Assembly: GCA_038230595.1 (NCBI GenBank)
Contig: JBBRMY010000020.1
Location: 1-26,293 of the forward strand
DNA from: JBBRMY01 sp038230595
GTDB lineage: Bacteria > Bacteroidota > Ignavibacteria > Tepidaquicellales > Tepidaquicellaceae
DNA length: 26,293 nucleotides
Direction: 5' to 3'
The notes under the pieces are model-generated. The model saw only the letters and a program-made list of their open reading frames with translations, searched no databases and was not told where the DNA came from. Of the stretch, positions 22,661-26,293 are shown in pieces; the first letter of the stretch is position 1; every line of letters begins with the position of its first letter. The position numbers and the translations under genes were made by a program.

Positions 22661-23572
22661 TTAAAACAGATCTATTTTTACTCCGTCTTTTCTGATCTTT
22701 GTCATGAGCTTTTTTAGTTCAACTAAATTAGCATTCAGATTATTATAAAATTTATCATCATAGATAAATTTACCAAGGCCGTTCTTCTGGTCTTTAGTAT
22801 CGGAAACGAGTACATTCAGATTTGCTACAAGACTGTCGATCTTTGAAGTTATGTTCTCAACATTTACAAAAGTTGATTTCAGCTCCTTGCTATTTCTACC
22901 AATAAGACTATCAACTGAAACTATTGTATGTCCTGCCTGGTTTGTTAAGCTTCTGAAGGAACCCCTGTTCTCCACTATCAATCCGTTCAGATTTGATGTT
23001 GCATGATTCATATTCATCATGATATCACGAATATCTCTCTTAGTATTTGCATCACCAACTATTCCATAAACGCTTTCCATGGTTTTTGTAAGCATCTCAG
23101 CAGATTTTTTTGACTCTGAGATCAGATCCTTTACATCATTCGTAAGCTCATTAACTTTATCCATAGTACCTGCAATATCTCCGCCGGCAGTTCCGATCAA
23201 AGGCTTTGAATAGTCAACTTCTACTGCACCTTTTCCCGGTTTCAAAAGTAATTGATTTCCACCCATAAGAGCAAGTATTGCAACTTCTATCTTATAGTCA
23301 GTTTTTATTTTAACTTTATCATCAATAGTGAAATCAACTCTTACAGAATCTCCAATAAGCTCGATCTTATCGATCTCCCCTTTTTTAACTCCGCTTACAT
23401 TCATTGGATCACCCGGATTCAAAGCGCTTACACTTTGAAAATATGCGCTCATTGTTCTCTTCTTATCTGTAAAGGAAAATCCCTTTGCCCAAAAAAGAGT
23501 AACTATAACTATGAGAGCAGCAACTATTACAAAAATGCCAACTTTAGCTTCTGCGAATCTTTTATTTGCCAT
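22661..23572 (-). CDS. MlaD/MCE-family lipid-transport substrate-binding protein
   Basis: This 303-residue protein has one N-terminal membrane anchor (about 11-29), then an MCE domain at about 38-117 with the hallmark region FQSVSALNPGDPMNVSGVKK. A helical, Asn- and Ser-rich coiled tail follows, as in MlaD-like proteins. MCE proteins form hexameric rings or tubes that carry lipids between the inner and outer membranes, together with an MlaE permease and MlaF ATPase. Neither partner is in this window, so the system it serves is inferred from the domain only. It follows greA after 16 bases on the minus strand and is the last gene before the terminator at 22561-22600. Confidence 0.9.
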   Translation of the reverse strand: MANKRFAEAKVGIFVIVAALIVIVTLFWAKGFSFTDKKRTMSAYFQSVSALNPGDPMNVSGVKKGEIDKIELIGDSVRVDFTIDDKVKIKTDYKIEVAILALMGGNQLLLKPGKGAVEVDYSKPLIGTAGGDIAGTMDKVNELTNDVKDLISESKKSAEMLTKTMESVYGIVGDANTKRDIRDIMMNMNHATSNLNGLIVENRGSFRSLTNQAGHTIVSVDSLIGRNSKELKSTFVNVENITSKIDSLVANLNVLVSDTKDQKNGLGKFIYDDKFYNNLNANLVELKKLMTKIRKDGVKIDLF

Positions 23573-23588
23573 TAATTTTTACGATTTA

Positions 23589-24077
23589 TTAAGCAGGTTT
23601 ACTAATTGCCAAAATTTCATATTTGATCTTTCCTATTGGAGCCTGAACTTCAACTTTATCACCTTTTTTCTTGCCAAGCAAAGCCTTGCCGACAGGTGAA
23701 GCGACAGAAATTTTATCAAGTTCAAAATCCGCTTCTTCAGGAGATACAAGAAGAAAGTCTATTGTTTCCTTGCTGCCAAGGTCTTTCACCTTTACGTTTG
23801 TAAGGATATAAACTTCTCCATTTGGAATGTCTTCTTTGTTCACAACTTTCGCTCTGGATAAAATATTTTCAAGTGTTGCGATCTTTGATTCAAGATGTCC
23901 CTGTGCTTCTTTCGCTGCATCATATTCAGCATTTTCGCTTAGGTCACCATGTGATCTTGCTTCTGCGATCTTATCAGCCATTTTCTTTCTTTCGGCTGTC
24001 ATCAGTTCTCTCAGCTCATTTTCTAATTCCGTCAGTCTTGATCTTGTCAGATAAACTGCGTCTGTACTTCTCATCAT
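23589..24077 (-). CDS. greA: Transcript cleavage factor GreA
   Basis: GreA rescues backtracked RNA polymerase by inserting a coiled coil into the secondary channel and stimulating RNA cleavage. The 162 residues have the usual two-domain form: coiled coil (about 10-80) with the acidic tip in HGDLSENAEY (Asp45, Glu48), then the FKBP-like C-terminal domain with ISVASPVGKALLGKKKGD and PIGKIKYEI. The start could be the first or second of two adjacent Met codons. The family also includes GreB; the short acidic-tip motif and the length fit GreA. It lies 43 bases after ribBA and 16 bases before mce, so probably one operon. Confidence 0.95.
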   Translation of the reverse strand: MMRSTDAVYLTRSRLTELENELRELMTAERKKMADKIAEARSHGDLSENAEYDAAKEAQGHLESKIATLENILSRAKVVNKEDIPNGEVYILTNVKVKDLGSKETIDFLLVSPEEADFELDKISVASPVGKALLGKKKGDKVEVQAPIGKIKYEILAISKPA

Positions 24078-24120
24078 TTTAAACTCTCTTTGTTAAATTC
24101 TATTAATTAAAATCTTTCTG

Positions 24121-25371
24121 TTATTTTTTTACTTGTTTCTTTTTAGCGCTGTCAAATAATATTAAATGTCCCATCTTATCTCTCTTTGTTGAAAGATAAT
24201 TTTTATTAACAGTGTTTGCTTCGATCTCTATTGGTGTACGCTTGGTTATTTCAAGTCCGTAGCCTTTTAATCCTATTACTTTTTTTGGATTATTAGTAAG
24301 AAGGTCAATTTTTTTAATTCCAAGATCACGTAGTATTTGTGCGCCTATTCCATAATCTCTTAAGTCAGCTTTAAAACCAAGTGCTAAATTTGCATCAACA
24401 GTATCAGCACCCTTGTCCTGAAGATTATATGCTTTAAGCTTGTTTAAAAGTCCGATACCTCTGCCTTCCTGGCGCATGTATAAAATCACACCGCTTCCGT
24501 TAGCTTCTATCTTCATCATTGATTTTTCAAGCTGATCACCGCAGTCGCATCTCAATGATCCGAAAATATCTCCTGTCAGGCATTCTGAGTGAACTCTTAC
24601 CATCACAGGCTTTGAAGTATCAAGCTTACCTTTTATTAAAGCTATATGCTCTTTTTCATCAACACAGCTTTTATACATTATAACATTAAACGTTCCATAC
24701 TTTGTAGGCAGCTCAGTTTCAACAACTCTTCTTACAAGAATTTCTCTGTTCAGTCTATACTGGATCAGATCTTTTATTGTAATAAGCTTTAGCTTATGCT
24801 TTTTTGCAAAGACAATAAGATCAGGAAGCCTTGCCATCTCTCCGTTCTCTTTCATAATTTCGCAAAGAACTCCTGCAGGTCTGAAGCCTGCCATAACGGC
24901 AAGATCAACTGCTGCTTCCGTATGTCCTGTTCTTCTTAAAACTCCGCCTGTTACAGCTTTCAAAGGGAAAATATGTCCGGGTCTTCCAAGATCTGCAGGC
25001 TTCGTTTTTTCATCAACTAATGCCAGTATGGTTTTATTTCTGTCATAAACTGAGATCCCGGTAGTAGTTCCAAATCTGTAATCAACGCTTATTGTAAAAG
25101 CAGTTTCATGCAAAGCAGTATTATTCTCTGTCATCTGATTCAGCTCAAGAGCTTTGAGTCTTTCCTCAGGCAATGGAGTACAAATTAGTCCTCTTCCATA
25201 TGAAGCGAGAAAATTTACAAGCTCAGGTGTAGACTTTTCTGCAGCATAAATAAGGTCTCCCTCATTTTCTCTGTCTTCATCGTCGACAACTATAACAGCT
25301 CTGCCATTCCTGATATCAGTGATAGCAGAATCAATTGAACTGAACTTATATTTTATATCTTTCTTTTGCAT
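24121..25371 (-). CDS. ribBA: Bifunctional riboflavin synthesis protein RibBA
   Basis: This 416-residue fusion provides both entry reactions of riboflavin synthesis. The N-terminal DHBP synthase converts ribulose 5-phosphate to 3,4-dihydroxy-2-butanone 4-phosphate. Its motifs are VVDDEDRENEGDL (28-40), GLICTPL (61-67), GTTTGISVYDR (101-111) and RRTGHTEAAVDL (146-157). The C-terminal GTP cyclohydrolase II has zinc ligands in HSECLTGDIFGSLRCDCGDQ (Cys264, Cys275, Cys277), the catalytic MRQEGRGIGLLNK (299-311) and TNNPKK (359-364). All expected catalytic residues of both domains are present. No FMN riboswitch-like leader is visible: the gene starts 15 bases after yajC, which points to expression from the tgt-yajC promoter to the right. 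Confidence 0.97.
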   Translation of the reverse strand: MQKKDIKYKFSSIDSAITDIRNGRAVIVVDDEDRENEGDLIYAAEKSTPELVNFLASYGRGLICTPLPEERLKALELNQMTENNTALHETAFTISVDYRFGTTTGISVYDRNKTILALVDEKTKPADLGRPGHIFPLKAVTGGVLRRTGHTEAAVDLAVMAGFRPAGVLCEIMKENGEMARLPDLIVFAKKHKLKLITIKDLIQYRLNREILVRRVVETELPTKYGTFNVIMYKSCVDEKEHIALIKGKLDTSKPVMVRVHSECLTGDIFGSLRCDCGDQLEKSMMKIEANGSGVILYMRQEGRGIGLLNKLKAYNLQDKGADTVDANLALGFKADLRDYGIGAQILRDLGIKKIDLLTNNPKKVIGLKGYGLEITKRTPIEIEANTVNKNYLSTKRDKMGHLILFDSAKKKQVKK

Positions 25372-25386
25372 TAATTGTTATAACTC

Positions 25387-25716
25387 TTATTTCGTTGGTG
25401 TAGTTTCAGGTAATCCCATAATTGTTGAGATAGAAGTTTTGTCAACTTTTATCTTAACGCCTTCAGCAATTTTAAGAAGTACAATATTATCTTCAATTCC
25501 TTCAACTGTTCCGTATACACCGCCGGCTGTAACTACTTTATCACCTTTTTTAACTCCTTCAAGTAATCTTGTTCTTTCCTTTGCCTTTTTTTGCTGTGGT
25601 CTCAGGATAAGAAAATAGAAAATAACTATGATAAGTAAAAAAGGGACTAATGAAGAAAGTATTGAGCCGATATCACCCGGCTGCTGCTGCATAATAATAA
25701 GATTAAGTAAATTCAT
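25387..25716 (-). CDS. yajC: Preprotein translocase subunit YajC
   Basis: This 109-residue inner-membrane accessory of the SecDF complex has one membrane segment (about 18-38). The classic motif at the membrane exit is FLILRPQQKKAKE (35-47). Its cytoplasmic domain starts LLEGVKKGDKVVTAGGVYGT, which is diagnostic for the family. It sits 14 bases after tgt, the widespread tgt-yajC order; secD would be expected next in many genomes but is replaced here by ribBA. The short Thr/Pro tail is unremarkable. Confidence 0.96.
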   Translation of the reverse strand: MNLLNLIIMQQQPGDIGSILSSLVPFLLIIVIFYFLILRPQQKKAKERTRLLEGVKKGDKVVTAGGVYGTVEGIEDNIVLLKIAEGVKIKVDKTSISTIMGLPETTPTK

Positions 25717-25730
25717 TTTAATTTATGGGA

Positions 25731-26293
25731 TTATTTTTTGTTGTTAAATATTTCTAAAAATTCTTTTTTAAATTCTGTAAATCTTCCGGCTTTTATTGCT
25801 TCCCGGATATTTTTCATAAGCTGAAGATAAAATCCGACGTTATGTATCGATGCAAGCTGGTATCCTAATATCTCATTTGAAATAAAAAGATGTCTTAAAT
25901 ATGCAAAGCTAAAATTTTCTGATGTATATGTTTTGCAGCCTGTATCTATTGAGTTAAAATTGTTCTTATACTCTGCTCTCTTAATATTTACTTCTCCGTG
26001 AGTTGTAAATAATTTCCCATGCCGGGCATTTCTTGTCGGCATCACACAGTCAAACATATCAACTCCCCTTTCTACACATTCCAAAAGATCACGGGGTGTT
26101 CCTACTCCCATTAGATATCTTGGCTTTTCTTTCGACATCAGATCGGTACAGTGATCAACTATTTCATACATCAGTTCATTCTTTTCACCAACAGCTAGTC
26201 CGCCTATTGCATTTCCTGCAAAATCAAGTTCACCGAGCTGTTCAATAGATTGAGTGCGAAGGTCTTTAAAAGTACTGCCCTGATTTATAGAGA
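25731..26293 (-). CDS. tgt: tRNA-guanine transglycosylase, C-terminal part (runs off the right edge)
   Basis: The frame continues to the window edge, reading SINQGSTFKDLRTQSIEQLG and ELDFAGNAIGGLAVGEKNEL before MYEIV, so the gene starts beyond 26293. The enzyme swaps guanine-34 for the queuosine precursor preQ1 in tRNA. The nucleophile region FDCVMPTRNARHG is intact. The zinc site is odd: where the family has C-x-C-x-x-C followed by a His, this protein reads GCKTYTSENFSFAYLRHL, so two of the three cysteines are Thr and Ser while the first Cys and the His remain. Gene identity is secure from the overall alignment and from the adjacent yajC. Whether zinc is bound is uncertain. Confidence 0.93.
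   Translation of the reverse strand, partial: SINQGSTFKDLRTQSIEQLGELDFAGNAIGGLAVGEKNELMYEIVDHCTDLMSKEKPRYLMGVGTPRDLLECVERGVDMFDCVMPTRNARHGKLFTTHGEVNIKRAEYKNNFNSIDTGCKTYTSENFSFAYLRHLFISNEILGYQLASIHNVGFYLQLMKNIREAIKAGRFTEFKKEFLEIFNNKK

Overview
The window is AT-rich bacterial chromosome. Three genes end in a type IX secretion (T9SS) C-terminal sorting domain of the 'NYPNPFNPTTKI…GKEI…GVYFYRI…KRMMLVK' type. Together with a Bacteroidota-style promoter (TTG-N20-TAAATTTG), an HU-plus-tiny-basic-ribosomal-protein pair and a RibBA fusion, this points to the Bacteroidota/Chlorobiota/Ignavibacteriota (FCB) group. An Ignavibacteria-like lineage seems most likely, but that is inference from sequence style only.

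Layout. 1-1011 (+): a HExxH protein resembling the alpha-ketoglutarate-dependent HExxH peptide beta-hydroxylase / 'HEXXH motif' peptide-modification family, open to the left edge. 1012-1513: a gene graveyard holding two fragments of T9SS sorting domains on opposite strands. 1514-3919 (+): a TPR lipoprotein, the signal peptide peptidase SppA (GTG start), an HU/IHF protein and a 31-codon basic protein of the bS22/mS38 (AURKAIP1/COX24) family, closed by a strong terminator. 3996-4654: 0.65 kb of stacked palindromic repeats. 4655-8454 (-): gltX, rsmI and aspA. 8585-9334 (+): an RlmB-type SpoU methyltransferase. 9335-9701: repeats and a terminator. 9702-12725 (-): a secreted T9SS subtilisin whose frame is broken by a single in-frame TGA between the catalytic His and Ser. 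12899-13684 (+): a HisN-type histidinol-phosphatase / IMPase. 13692-13890: a tandem 90-bp repeat. 13893-16007 (-): a secreted beta-propeller-like T9SS protein. 16232-22332 (+): dusB, a small unknown gene, a slipin, a GH3 glycosidase and a nine-motif FG-GAP/VCBS T9SS protein. 22333-22660: repeats plus a terminator. 22661-26293 (-): the tight run tgt(partial)-yajC-ribBA-greA-mce.

Most genes are housekeeping: translation and tRNA/rRNA modification, transcript cleavage, flavin synthesis, and envelope proteolysis and lipid transport. T9SS cargo genes are interspersed. No T9SS machinery, CRISPR array, tRNA, rRNA or transposase is visible.

The least ordinary content is the 5' HExxH enzyme beside broken T9SS genes, the split protease, and an unusually rich set of dispersed hairpin repeats. 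Several hairpin families keep a conserved core while their stems change in a base-paired manner. A two-copy, roughly 140-155-bp nested hairpin is built from AACCTTATT units. No complete new defence or biosynthetic system could be demonstrated.
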